DNA of 56,473 nucleotides, taken from Verrucomicrobiota bacterium (GTDB lineage: Bacteria > Verrucomicrobiota > Verrucomicrobiia > Limisphaerales > SIBE01). Each line of letters begins with the position of its first letter. The first letter of the stretch is position 1. The position numbers were made by a program, and so were the translations under genes. The notes beneath the pieces were generated by a model. It did no database searches and was not told the DNA's origin. It saw nothing but the letters and a program-made list of their open reading frames with translations. Below are positions 1-7,821 of the stretch, piece by piece. Where the stretch lies: positions 1-56,473 of the forward strand of contig VHDE01000026.1 of NCBI GenBank assembly GCA_016871515.1, in the 5' to 3' direction.

Positions 1-259
1 ATGGCCATGGTCTAAAACGTGTTGTGCTTCAGCAGAAATGTCGCGGCATTTGGGTTTACTCATGCCGCAAGCGTAAAGAACTGAAAACGGAATGTTCCGA
101 ACAAAATGCTAACCTTCGTATCGGCAATCCGCTATTGCGGAGAAAAGCCGCGCCCTAGTCTGACCGTGAAATCGGCGCGCGGACATTCTTGTCCGCACCA
201 CTGATCGAGCGTCTTCCATTTTGAAAGTTGAACGTCCCGCCTTCAAACAGTCGATACAG
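1..259. other. Left-edge non-coding stretch downstream of acs
   Basis: I see no convincing gene here. The stretch lies past the stop of the leftward acs gene. Around 174-200 it holds a GC-rich self-complementary segment (GCGCGGAC, short loop, GTCCGC) that belongs to the same dispersed palindrome family seen at 25961, 42083 and 53424. Confidence 0.5.
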
Positions 260-2275
260 TTACTCTTCGCTCTGGCTCAGCTGCGCCAACACACTGAAAT
301 CTTCGAGCGTTGTCGTGTCGCCCTTGATCTCGCCGCCCGCCGCGATCTGCTTGAGCAAGCGCCTCATGATTTTTCCTGACCGAGTCTTCGGCAGTGCCTC
401 CGCAAATCGTATGTCATCGGGCTTCGCCACTGGGCCAATCTCCTTAGCCACATGACTGCGCAGTTCATCGCGCAATTCCGGCGCCGCCGTGACGCCGCTC
501 TTCAATGTGACGAAAGCCACTAACGCTTGCCCTTTGAGTTCGTCCGGGCGGCCCACTACCGCCGCCTCCGCGACCTTCTGATTGCTGACCAATGCGCTTT
601 CGACTTCTGCTGTCCCAATGCGGTGTCCCGCGACGTTCAAGACGTCGTCGATTCGTCCGACGATCCAGAAGTAACCGTCTTTGTCTTCGCGACAGCCGTC
701 GCCGGTAAAATAGCTCCCTTTAACCTCGCTCCAGTAAGTCTCCTTGTAACGTTTGGGATCACCCCAAATGCCGCGCAGCATGCTCGGCCAAGGTTTGCGG
801 ATGACGAGCTTCCCGCCGGTGTTCCGCGGAACGCCGTTGCCTTTGTCATCGACTACCTCGGGCAACACGCCGAAGAATGGCAACGTGCCCGAACCCGGCT
901 TGGCTGGCGTCGCGCCCGGCAACGGCGTGATCATGATCCCGCCCGTCTCGGTTTGCCACCACGTATCGACAATCGGGCAGCGCTTCCCACCAATCACCTC
1001 GTAATACCAAATCCAGGCTTCGGGATTGATCGGTTCGCCGACCGTGCCGAGCAAACGCAGCGAACTCAAGTCATGTTTCTTGGGCCATTCCACACCCCAT
1101 TTCATGAAAGCGCGAATGGCCGTTGGCGCGGTGTACAGCACATTGACACGGTATTTTTCGACGATACGCCAGAAGCGGTCCGGCTCCGGAAAATTCGGCG
1201 CCCCCTCGTACATCAAGCTGGTCGCGCCATTGGCCAAAGGACCATACACAACGTAGCTATGACCGGTGACCCAGCCGACATCAGCGGTGCACCAGTACAC
1301 ATCGGTCTCTTTCAAATCGAACACATACTTGGTGGTGATTTTCGCGCCCAACAGGTAACCGCCGGTCGTGTGCAAAATGCCTTTCGGTTTGCCGGTCGAA
1401 CCGCTCGTATAGAGGATGAAGAGCGGATGCTCGCTGTCCAATTTGGCAGCGGGACAATCAGCATCAACATATTCAAGTTCCCGATGCCACCAAACGTCGC
1501 GGCCCTCTTCGATGTGAACCTCGTTGGCCGCGCGGCGCAGAACGATGACCTTCTCAATCGTCTTCGCGAGCCGATTGCCTTGCGCGTCTTTCAGCGCGAG
1601 CGCATCGTCCACGTTCTTTTTTAGGAGCACGCATTGGCCACGCCGGAATCCGCCGTCCGCTGTGATGACCATCTTCGCCTGCGAATCGAAAATGCGATCA
1701 GCCACCGATTGCGCGCTGAAACCGCCGAACACGACAGAATGCACGGCGCCAATCCGCGTGCAAGCGAGCATCGCAATCGCCGCCTCTGGAACCATGGGCA
1801 GATAAATAATGACGCGGTCGCCCTTCTTGATTCCATTTCGTTTGAGGACATTGGCAAAGAGACAGACTTCGCGATGCAGTTGTCGATAAGTTAAAACGCG
1901 TTCCTCGCCCGGTTTGCCCGGCCCGGCGGGTTCGCCTTCCCAAATGAGGGCGGCTCGATTAGCCACCGGAGTGTCCAGATGCTTGTCCAGGCAATTGAAA
2001 CTGACGTTGAGTTGGCCGCCAATGAACCACTTCGCGAACGGTTCCTTCCATTGGAGAACTTTTTTCCAAGGTTTGAACCAGACCAATTCGTTCCTCGCTT
2101 GTTTGTCCCAAAACTTTTCCGGCGCTTGGATCGATTCGACATAAAGCTTGCGGTACTGAGCCAGCGATTTGATATGAGCCTTCTTCGAAAACTCCTTGGG
2201 CGGCGGGAAAACGCGGGCTTCCTTCGAAACTGAGGTGATGTTGGTCGCGACTGCTTCGTCGTATTTGCTGCTCAT
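260..2275 (-). CDS. acs: Acetyl-CoA synthetase (AMP-forming)
   Basis: Activates acetate with ATP and CoA to acetyl-CoA through an acetyl-adenylate. It is cytosolic and feeds the TCA cycle and lipid synthesis. The sequence shows the ANL-superfamily signature [11 protein letters not shown] and the C-terminal [11 protein letters not shown] motif holding the lysine needed for adenylation, which is the site of reversible acetylation in this family. The motif WWQTETGG is also present. Length from the chosen start is 671 aa, usual for Acs. The frame is open further upstream, but those codons lie in repeat-rich DNA, so the ATG that begins MSSKYDEA is preferred. No strong Shine-Dalgarno is visible. 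The gene is transcribed leftward, divergent from the amidase at 2642, with a large inverted repeat between them. Confidence 0.96.
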   Translation of the reverse strand: MSSKYDEAVATNITSVSKEARVFPPPKEFSKKAHIKSLAQYRKLYVESIQAPEKFWDKQARNELVWFKPWKKVLQWKEPFAKWFIGGQLNVSFNCLDKHLDTPVANRAALIWEGEPAGPGKPGEERVLTYRQLHREVCLFANVLKRNGIKKGDRVIIYLPMVPEAAIAMLACTRIGAVHSVVFGGFSAQSVADRIFDSQAKMVITADGGFRRGQCVLLKKNVDDALALKDAQGNRLAKTIEKVIVLRRAANEVHIEEGRDVWWHRELEYVDADCPAAKLDSEHPLFILYTSGSTGKPKGILHTTGGYLLGAKITTKYVFDLKETDVYWCTADVGWVTGHSYVVYGPLANGATSLMYEGAPNFPEPDRFWRIVEKYRVNVLYTAPTAIRAFMKWGVEWPKKHDLSSLRLLGTVGEPINPEAWIWYYEVIGGKRCPIVDTWWQTETGGIMITPLPGATPAKPGSGTLPFFGVLPEVVDDKGNGVPRNTGGKLVIRKPWPSMLRGIWGDPKRYKETYWSEVKGSYFTGDGCREDKDGYFWIVGRIDDVLNVAGHRIGTAEVESALVSNQKVAEAAVVGRPDELKGQALVAFVTLKSGVTAAPELRDELRSHVAKEIGPVAKPDDIRFAEALPKTRSGKIMRRLLKQIAAGGEIKGDTTTLEDFSVLAQLSQSEE

Positions 2276-2363
2276 AAAATGTGCTTTGGAAAACGCCGGC
2301 CATCTTATGGGTGAGCCGTTTCGCGTCAATCTTTGAAGCAGTCGCGCAGTCGCACGAGGGGCG

Positions 2364-2532
2364 GTGCATCCCGAAGTTGTCGGCACATCGTAGCGGCGGG
2401 CATCCTGCCCGGCGGATCACGCGCACGCACTAGAACACAGCCTCCTCGTTTCAAGCGTTGCTCCGGGCGGCAAGATGCACGCCCTCTGCGGCAGGCAGGA
2501 TGCCCGCCGCTACCGACAACTTCGGGATGCAC
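2364..2532. repeat. Long imperfect inverted repeat between acs and the amidase gene
   Basis: The left arm (about 2364-2409) and right arm (about 2494-2532) are reverse complements over roughly 38 positions. The left arm has one 7-nt insertion. The arms contain GCATCCCGAAGTTGTCG and its complement, and GGCGGGCATCCTGCC and its complement. The loop is about 85 nt. It occupies most of the 366-bp divergent intergenic region, which holds no gene I can support. Transcribed, it could form a long hairpin. It may be a non-autonomous mobile element (MITE-like) or an assembly of the dispersed palindromes found elsewhere in the window. Confidence 0.75.
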
Positions 2533-2641
2533 TGCGCATGGGGGTCCAAGGATTGCCAGGTGGGTCGATCCTTGAGTCACGCGTGCGCACGAGATCACAC
2601 ATCCTGCTTGAGTCGGACTTTAACTTAAGCAAAATGCCGGC

Positions 2642-3754
2642 GTGTTGAATCTGCGCAAAACGGCGTTCTCTCTCTTTGCCTTGCTCTTGTTGACGGCTTG
2701 CCCAACTCCTCCCAAGCAGATCAAGAAGATCACCCCGATCGAAACCCAAATGGCGCCAAAAGATCCCGAACCTAAGGCCACGGACGTGATCGTAGTTCAA
2801 ACGAATCAATTGCCCAGTCAGCTGGCGCGAAGTGTGGTCAATGTCGCTGAACTGGCGCAGTTGTTGCGGGGCCAGAAGTGGATTTCTTGGGCCGGGTGGT
2901 GCCAGACCAATGCCTGGGGCAAAATTCAAATGGTGAAGGGAAATCCAGACTTGGCGTACGAGATGCAAAGCCCGGCGGGCGCGTTAAGTTTATCCGTCGG
3001 CAGCAGAATGGCCTATTGGGACGGACTTGGCGTGGCCTTGGGCTTCGAACCTCAAGTGGCCGATGGCCAGCTCTTGGTCCATGCGCTAGATGTGGTCAAG
3101 AATTTTGCGCCGTTGATGGTGAAGCCGGTTTTGCGGACAGGCCTGACCATCGTGATTGATGCGGGTCATGGCGGCGAAAACACAGGCGCTAAGTCGGCGC
3201 TCAATGAGACGTACGAAAAAGATTATACGCTGGACTGGGCCTTGCGTGTGCAGCCACTGTTGACCGCCAAGGGCTGGAACGTTTTTTTGACGCGGACTCA
3301 AGATATCGATTTATCAGCCACCCATCGAGTGGCCTTTGCCGAAAAGGTACAGGCCGACCTCTTTGTCAGTCTTCATTTTAATTCTGTGAAAGGTGCGTCG
3401 GCGCGCAACGATTCGATGGGCATTGAGACCTACTGCCTGACGCCAACAGGCATGCCTTCGAACATAATACGCGAGTACGACGATGATCCGCGTCTCGTTT
3501 ACCCGAACAATGTCCACGACACCGAGAACCTTCAGTATGCGGTCCGTTTGCATCGCGCCCTGATTCAGGCGAGCGGACGCAAGGATCGAGGCATCCGTCG
3601 GGCGCGGTTCATGACGGTTCTGCAAGGACAGAAGCGCCCGGCAGTCCTGCTTGAAGGAGGATTTATTTCGAATGTCGAGGAGGCAAAACTGATCGCCAGC
3701 CCAAACTATCGACAACGATTGGCTCAGGCGGTGGCAACCGCGCTTTCCGAATGA
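2642..3754 (+). CDS. N-acetylmuramoyl-L-alanine amidase (Amidase_3), lipoprotein
   Basis: Cleaves the amide bond between N-acetylmuramic acid and the stem peptide in peptidoglycan, as in cell separation and wall turnover. The protein starts with a GTG codon and has a lipoprotein signal: a hydrophobic run ending in LLTAC with Cys20, predicting anchoring in the outer or inner membrane. The C-terminal half is Amidase_3: VIDAGHGG with zinc ligand His176, Glu192 in the ET-YEKDY segment, SLHFNS with His245, and a late VLLEGGF segment with the catalytic Glu. Residues 60-160 form an N-terminal region of unknown fold before the catalytic domain. It is 370 aa, a plausible length for AmiC-like enzymes. 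It is followed by repeats and not by an obvious operon partner. Confidence 0.9.
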   Translation: MLNLRKTAFSLFALLLLTACPTPPKQIKKITPIETQMAPKDPEPKATDVIVVQTNQLPSQLARSVVNVAELAQLLRGQKWISWAGWCQTNAWGKIQMVKGNPDLAYEMQSPAGALSLSVGSRMAYWDGLGVALGFEPQVADGQLLVHALDVVKNFAPLMVKPVLRTGLTIVIDAGHGGENTGAKSALNETYEKDYTLDWALRVQPLLTAKGWNVFLTRTQDIDLSATHRVAFAEKVQADLFVSLHFNSVKGASARNDSMGIETYCLTPTGMPSNIIREYDDDPRLVYPNNVHDTENLQYAVRLHRALIQASGRKDRGIRRARFMTVLQGQKRPAVLLEGGFISNVEEAKLIASPNYRQRLAQAVATALSE

Positions 3755-3766
3755 ACCGTAAACTTG

Positions 3767-3800
3767 GCAGGAAAGCGCGTCCCGCCTGTCTAGGTGCACC
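3767..3800. repeat. Dispersed palindromic repeat, GACAGGCGGGACGC family
   Basis: Immediately after the amidase stop there is an imperfect hairpin in which GCGTCCCGCCTGTC is the conserved strand. Related copies lie at 7712-7782, 20819-20850, 38371-38391, 38597-38620 and 50157-50222. Confidence 0.7.
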
Positions 3801-3846
3801 TCAACGTTTGGACTGGGGAGTCGGATCCTGCCAGGAGCACCTCGCG

Positions 3847-3921
3847 ACCGCAGCCTTTAGGCTGCAGCACGTTGGGAACTGCAAGGACAATCGCCTGTTT
3901 CTGCAGCCTAAAGGCTGCGAT
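3847..3921. repeat. Palindromic repeat with 19-bp perfect arms
   Basis: CGCAGCCTTTAGGCTGCAG at 3849-3867 has its exact reverse complement at 3901-3919. Each arm is itself palindromic (CAGCCTTTAGGCTG). The same border, GACCGCAGC...GCTGCAG, with a different self-complementary core is found at 51019-51121, so this is a dispersed repeat and not a gene-specific terminator. Confidence 0.8.
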
Positions 3922-3971
3922 CCTGAGCAGGCGTTTATGGAAATTGCCCATTAAGAACGGAATACTTCTGA

Positions 3972-4940
3972 ATGACACAAGAGCGGATTCTAGTTACGGG
4001 AGGTGCTGGCTTCATCGGGTCGCATCTTGTGGAAAGGCTTCTGCAGGATGGACACGCCGTAACCATCATTGATGACTGCTCGACCGGAAGCTTGAACAAT
4101 CTTCGAGCGGCCGCCTCACATTCCCAACTGCGAGTTATCCAGGTCAAAGTTTCTGAGTGTCGCGAACTCAGACAAGTCGTGACGCAAACGGACTTCATCT
4201 TCCATTTGGCAGCCTCGGTAGGTGTCGAGTTGGTCGTTCATTCTCCTATTCGGACGATCCAAACAAATCTGCGTGAGTCCGAAGTCATCCTCGAAGCGGC
4301 TGGGGAGCGGGGAGTTCCGCTCCTTCTAGCCTCCACTTCCGAGGTTTACGGGAAAAGCCAAAAGCCGGCCTTCAGCGAAGAAGATGACTTGATCATTGGC
4401 CCCCCGCACCTGGGACGCTGGAGTTACGCCTGTTCCAAACTCGTGGATGAGTTTTTGGCGCTCGCCTACGCGAAAGAGCGGGGCTTGCGAGTGGTCATTG
4501 TCCGATTATTCAACACAGTCGGACCGCGGCAAACGGGCCGTTACGGGATGGTTTTGCCGAGGTTCATTGAGGCGGCCAAGGCCGGGCGCCCGCTGAAGGT
4601 TCATGGCGACGGGCGCCAAACGCGCTGTTTCTGCTACGTGAAAGATACCGTCGAGGCATTGATTCGATTGCAGAAGTGTCCGGCAGCGAGCGGCGAAGTT
4701 TTTAATGTCGGTGGAACCGATGAGGTTAGCATCAAGGAACTGGCCGAGTTGGTGGTGAAAACGTTGAATTCAAATTCACCGATCTCGTTTGTTCCATACC
4801 GTGAGGCATACGCCGAGGGCTTCGAAGATATGCTGCGGCGCAAGCCCGTTGTGGATAAGCTCTTTCGAACTATTCAGTTCCGGCCCAGCACGCGTCTAAA
4901 AGAGATCGTTGAGCTAACGGCTGACTCGATGGTTTTGTAG
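3972..4940 (+). CDS. NAD-dependent nucleotide-sugar epimerase/dehydratase (extended SDR)
   Basis: Belongs to the extended short-chain dehydrogenase/reductase family acting on nucleotide sugars, probably for lipopolysaccharide or exopolysaccharide precursors in the cytosol. The Rossmann motif GGAGFIG (residues 10-16) binds NAD. STSEVYG (about 121-127) and the YxxxK pair Tyr152/Lys156 (YACSK) are the active-site elements. RLFNTVGPRQTG and GDGRQTRCF are the usual substrate-binding segments of the UDP-glucuronate decarboxylase / GDP-mannose dehydratase-like branch. It has 322 aa, a normal length. The exact substrate cannot be read from the sequence. There is no polysaccharide gene cluster next to it. 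Confidence 0.88.
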   Translation: MTQERILVTGGAGFIGSHLVERLLQDGHAVTIIDDCSTGSLNNLRAAASHSQLRVIQVKVSECRELRQVVTQTDFIFHLAASVGVELVVHSPIRTIQTNLRESEVILEAAGERGVPLLLASTSEVYGKSQKPAFSEEDDLIIGPPHLGRWSYACSKLVDEFLALAYAKERGLRVVIVRLFNTVGPRQTGRYGMVLPRFIEAAKAGRPLKVHGDGRQTRCFCYVKDTVEALIRLQKCPAASGEVFNVGGTDEVSIKELAELVVKTLNSNSPISFVPYREAYAEGFEDMLRRKPVVDKLFRTIQFRPSTRLKEIVELTADSMVL

Positions 4941-5006
4941 CGGCGTCTCGTGAGAGCGCCGCAAACTTGAATGTTTAGGAATGGCGGCGCTCTTACGAGA
5001 CGCCGC
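4940..5006. repeat. 23-bp inverted repeat directly after the epimerase stop
   Basis: The arms at 4940-4962 and 4984-5006 are complementary at 22 of 23 positions (core GCGTCTCGTGAGAGCGCC), with a 21-nt loop. The left arm shares its first base with the TAG stop. It could act as a transcription terminator for the epimerase gene but has no U-tract. It resembles the other GC-rich dispersed hairpins of this window. Confidence 0.7.
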
Positions 5007-5043
5007 GACAGGAAGGTTGCTTATGTAAGGAGGTTAAAAGCAG

Positions 5044-5069
5044 AAGAGGCATCCTTTCGGATGCCTCTT
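5044..5069 (-). terminator. Hairpin terminator for the pseudopilin gene
   Basis: An 11-bp perfect stem (AAGAGGCATCC with GGATGCCTCTT) closes a 4-nt TTTC loop about 35 nt past the stop of the leftward gene at 5103. On the minus strand it is followed by a T-rich stretch interrupted by C and G, so termination strength is uncertain. Position and a short tight stem favour an intrinsic terminator over a dispersed repeat. Confidence 0.6.
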
Positions 5070-5102
5070 AATAATTCTAAACTTTACGTCTGAACTCGCG
5101 GT

Positions 5103-5822
5103 TTAGGGGAAACCGAAGTTGTTGTCCGTGTCGCTAGTCTTGAGTTGTTCACGGAGGCGGCTCGTAGAAAGCTGCTGCACGCTACCGTCGCCCAACGCGA
5201 TGTTGCCTTGGTTCTGGTGAAGGTCCTTGGTCCAGCCTGCACCCTTGGTTGCCGTGTGATTGGTGCCCATCTTGACGGTTTGACCGGAGTTGGCAGCCTT
5301 ATTAACCTCCGTCTCAGGCCGGACTGGAGTGCTTGTGTCGTTGGTGATATTTCGGTCACCAGCAAGCAGTGACTGTGGCCTCGTTTCATCTGCATCAAAG
5401 CCGACGAAGAAGCTCACTGCCTTATTCTTTAAGACGTTCAAGTGAGTGGTCCAGTTCGTTGCTTCGGTTTTGGTGCCGTCGCTGGGGCAGACGATGATTT
5501 TCGGCGTGCTCAACTCGTTGGACATCGTTCTAAAGTGATAAAAATTGAGCGGAGCTTGGGCTGCGGTGGTGAATTCCGATGAGCCGCCTTCGTTGGTCGA
5601 AACGCTCATTGGATACCGGTCCCCATTATCTGTGGCGAAGATCCGGAAGGCCAAACCGACGTTTTTGAGATTGTTGACGCATTTGATGCGTTGGGCCTTG
5701 GCTTTGGCTTTGGCCAGGGCGGGCAGAAGCATACCTGCCAGAATTGCAATGATAGCAATAACGACTAACAGCTCGATGAGCGTGAAAGCCCCGACTTTGT
5801 ATTTATGAAAAACGCGGTTCAT
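5103..5822 (-). CDS. Type II secretion/pilin-like pseudopilin, H-X9-DG type
   Basis: A short basic leader is followed by the prepilin cleavage and methylation motif [20 protein letters not shown]: the peptidase cut is expected before Phe, and Glu at +5 is present. The next hydrophobic helix serves as membrane anchor and assembly interface. Behind the helix comes a lysine/alanine-rich stretch ([16 protein letters not shown]) and a soluble domain. Near the C-terminus His, nine residues, then Asp-Gly ([12 protein letters not shown]) is the H-X9-DG signature of a large paralogous family in Planctomycetes and Verrucomicrobia. The role of that family is unproven; such proteins are thought to be processed like type II secretion pseudopilins. 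At 239 aa it stands alone as a monocistronic unit with its own promoter and terminator. Confidence 0.88.
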   Translation of the reverse strand: MNRVFHKYKVGAFTLIELLVVIAIIAILAGMLLPALAKAKAKAQRIKCVNNLKNVGLAFRIFATDNGDRYPMSVSTNEGGSSEFTTAAQAPLNFYHFRTMSNELSTPKIIVCPSDGTKTEATNWTTHLNVLKNKAVSFFVGFDADETRPQSLLAGDRNITNDTSTPVRPETEVNKAANSGQTVKMGTNHTATKGAGWTKDLHQNQGNIALGDGSVQQLSTSRLREQLKTSDTDNNFGFP

Positions 5823-6212
5823 AGTTTCTTTCGGTTAATTTTGGGTTACGGGACGCCGCACTCTAATAAAACCAACCAGAGTGTCAACGAATTTTGCTAA
5901 AAATTCTTTTTTAAAAATCTTTAGCGCGAGTCAAAATTATCTTGAGCAGAGCTAGTGCCAGTTGTCTGAGCCCCGAGTGGATACAACGATTTTCGCCGGT
6001 TTCAGCCGATGGATGTGCGTCGGAACGCACATCCATCGGCATATTCTTCACTTGCCTTCGAGCGATGCCCCCGTTGGTTCTACGCCAACCGAAGGGCGTG
6101 GTTGATTATTTTCACGCATTTTGCGTGAGGATGACTCATCGTGAGTTTTGAGCCTCATGCGCGTCAATCAGCGAAATCCGCGGCGCGAATCGCCGCTTGC
6201 GCTACGACTCAC
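5823..6212. other. 390-bp intergenic region with hairpins
   Basis: No gene was recognised. It carries the pseudopilin promoter and a perfect 15-bp inverted repeat at 6006-6020 / 6025-6039 (CCGATGGATGTGCGT, 4-nt loop). Weaker palindromes lie near 6072-6090 and 6112-6127. The strong hairpin probably belongs to the dispersed palindrome set of this genome. Confidence 0.55.
5860..5887 (-). promoter_or_regulatory. Sigma-70-like promoter of the pseudopilin gene
   Basis: On the minus strand a perfect -35 TTGACA (5882-5887) is separated by 16 nt from TAGAGT (5860-5865), a four-of-six match to the -10 consensus. Transcription would start around 5853, about 30 nt before the ATG. AT-rich DNA lies upstream at 5888-5940. 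Confidence 0.55.
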
Positions 6213-6731
6213 TTAGCGTGGCCAGAAGCCAATCGACATCGCTACCAAGACACAAAGATTCACGTACGCCGCAGCGAGCAGATCGTCCGCCGTGATCCCC
6301 CAGCCTCCTTTGAGGCACTGGCTCTGCCGCACAGGCCACGGCTTGGCAATGTCAAAGACCCGAAACGCGACCAACAGGACGAGCGTGTAAGGCCAAGTGT
6401 TCCAAGTCAAAAAAACGCCAGCGCTGGGCCAATGTCCATATTTCAGCCACAATGCCGCGATCCAGGTTAGAAAACAAAACGGCACAGCAACGATTTCGTC
6501 CACAACCACCGAACTCGGATCCTTTTGCCCTAACAACTTTTCAGCCAAGCCGCTGACGCGGACCGAGACGGCGATTCCCACGATCAAACCGCAAACGTAA
6601 ACGAAGCCGCTTGGCACGCTCACGAGGAGAAGAAACCAAACCATCCCGATCATGGAACCGAATGTTCCGGGCGCAACCGGAACAAGGCCCGATCCCAACC
6701 CTTGCGCCAGCCATAGCGCGAAGCGATTCAT
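6213..6731 (-). CDS. pgpA: Phosphatidylglycerophosphatase A
   Basis: Removes the phosphate from phosphatidylglycerol phosphate to give phosphatidylglycerol, the step after PgsA. It is an integral inner-membrane protein. Family hallmarks are present: an N-terminal GSGLVPVAPGTFGS motif, the acidic VVDEIV segment, FDIAKPWPVR and GGWGITADDLLAA near the C-terminus, with several hydrophobic helices between them. Length 172 aa is usual. The gene lies downstream of pgsA in the same direction, so two consecutive steps of the same pathway are adjacent, although 284 bp of repeat-rich DNA separates them. Confidence 0.93.
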   Translation of the reverse strand: MNRFALWLAQGLGSGLVPVAPGTFGSMIGMVWFLLLVSVPSGFVYVCGLIVGIAVSVRVSGLAEKLLGQKDPSSVVVDEIVAVPFCFLTWIAALWLKYGHWPSAGVFLTWNTWPYTLVLLVAFRVFDIAKPWPVRQSQCLKGGWGITADDLLAAAYVNLCVLVAMSIGFWPR

Positions 6732-6795
6732 CCCAGGGATGGTCCCAAACTTGGATGTTGAGGCGGCGTAAATGCCGCGCTCCTAAGGCCAGGTT

Positions 6796-6953
6796 CATGA
6801 CGCAGAGAAACGGAGTCACCGCTTTGGCGTCCGCAGCCATCGAAGACTCTCGCCAGCGCGGGGCGGACTCGGACCGCTTGCCGGCAAAGAGGCGATTGCG
6901 CAGACTCCATCGCCGCACTCCAAGATCTGGCGGCGTCCGAATGCTCCGAGTCA
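6796..6953. repeat. Dispersed repeat, copy 1 of the ACTCCAAGA family
   Basis: 6881-6950 aligns with 30564-30633 at roughly 80 percent by eye: shared segments include CAAAG-GGCGAT, GCGCAG-CTCCATCGC and GCACTCCAAGA. To its left, GGAGTCACCGCTTTGGCGTC is the inverse of a segment in the second copy. The border GGTTCATG occurs at 6793-6800. No gene is supported in the 6732-7015 gap. Confidence 0.65.
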
Positions 6954-7015
6954 AGGAAAGTGAATTCGGAAAATCTCCTCTCCCTCTGTTTCGTTATCTT
7001 CATAAGGACACGACA

Positions 7016-7588
7016 CTATAGATCGCGCAGAAAAACTCCCCCATTTCGGCAGAAATAAAGCGCGCCCGAGATCAACGTGAGCGAAACTGCGACCCACTTG
7101 GACAGTTCAGTAAAGGTTGGCACCCACCACGCAAAAACAAGCTTAGCCCACGGACCCCATTCGGGGAAACTGATCAGAACGAGCACAGAGATGATCGCGA
7201 CGATCTGGGAAATTGTCTTGTGTTTGCCGTAGCCTTCAGCGGCCAGCACGACTTGCTGCGAAGCTGCTAGCAGCCGCAATCCGGTAATGGCCAATTCGCG
7301 CGCCACAATAATCACAACCATCCAGGCGGCCATCTCTCCTTCTCCCACGAACGCGATAAAGGCCGAACAAGTCAAAATCTTGTCCGCCAGCGGGTCCATC
7401 AATGTCCCAAAGTTCGTAATTAATTTGTCTCGCCGCGCAATCTTGCCATCGTAGTAATCGGTCAAGCTCGCGATCGAGAAGAGAATCAGCGCCGCGGTCT
7501 TCGAGAAAGGCAGTTCAGAAAAGATCGCCGCCAAAAACGCGACCGTGAGCACCAGGCGCGAGATGGTGAGCTTGTTGGGAACGTTCAT
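7016..7588 (-). CDS. pgsA: CDP-diacylglycerol--glycerol-3-phosphate 3-phosphatidyltransferase
   Basis: Transfers glycerol-3-phosphate onto CDP-diacylglycerol to give phosphatidylglycerol phosphate. It is an inner-membrane enzyme with several helices. The full CDP-alcohol phosphotransferase signature DG-x2-AR-x8-G-x3-D-x3-D is visible (DGKIAR, then GTLMDPLAD). The frame stays open about 50 codons upstream, but the ATG starting MNVPNKLT is preferred: it has a strong GGGAG Shine-Dalgarno a few bases upstream, and the extra codons lie in a dispersed repeat. The result is 190 aa, normal for PgsA. It is followed by pgpA. Confidence 0.93.
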   Translation of the reverse strand: MNVPNKLTISRLVLTVAFLAAIFSELPFSKTAALILFSIASLTDYYDGKIARRDKLITNFGTLMDPLADKILTCSAFIAFVGEGEMAAWMVVIIVARELAITGLRLLAASQQVVLAAEGYGKHKTISQIVAIISVLVLISFPEWGPWAKLVFAWWVPTFTELSKWVAVSLTLISGALYFCRNGGVFLRDL

Positions 7589-7591
7589 GAT

Positions 7592-7800
7592 CTCCCTCTC
7601 CCTATGCGATGGGGCGAAGGAAAAGACTTTGCAACGGCGTTTCGCCTCGCCCCATCGGACAGGGAGAGACTTCGCCGAAACAAGATTTCGCGCATTGCGC
7701 CCATGAACGTGGCAGGACAGGGGGTCCCGCTTGTCCTGCATCTGCGTACACCAAAAGAAGGACAGGCGGGACGCCCTGTCCTCCCAGGGGGTTCACGGGG
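7592..7800. repeat. Composite dispersed repeat between rimO and pgsA
   Basis: Three modules are joined. First, a hairpin of CTCTCCCTATGCGATGGGGC (7596-7615) with an imperfect complement at about 7646-7667. Second, the roughly 45-bp constant flank (7663-7708, containing CCGAAACAAGATTTCGCGC) ending in CCATGAAC. Third, two GACAGGCGGGACGC-type palindromes (7712-7782) closed by GGTTCACGGGG. The pgsA Shine-Dalgarno lies at its left edge. Confidence 0.75.
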
Positions 7801-7821
7801 AGGGCTAACCTTGACTGCATG

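Noticed and set aside
527-1624. Long plus-strand open frame opposite acs
   Set aside because: It is fully antisense to a well-supported acs gene, has no recognisable domain, and the codon bias comes from the other strand.
6006-6039. Terminator of pgpA or of a gene to the left
   Set aside because: The 15-bp hairpin has no U-tract on either strand and looks like the other dispersed palindromes; pgpA lies to the right and ends at 6213, about 170 bp away.
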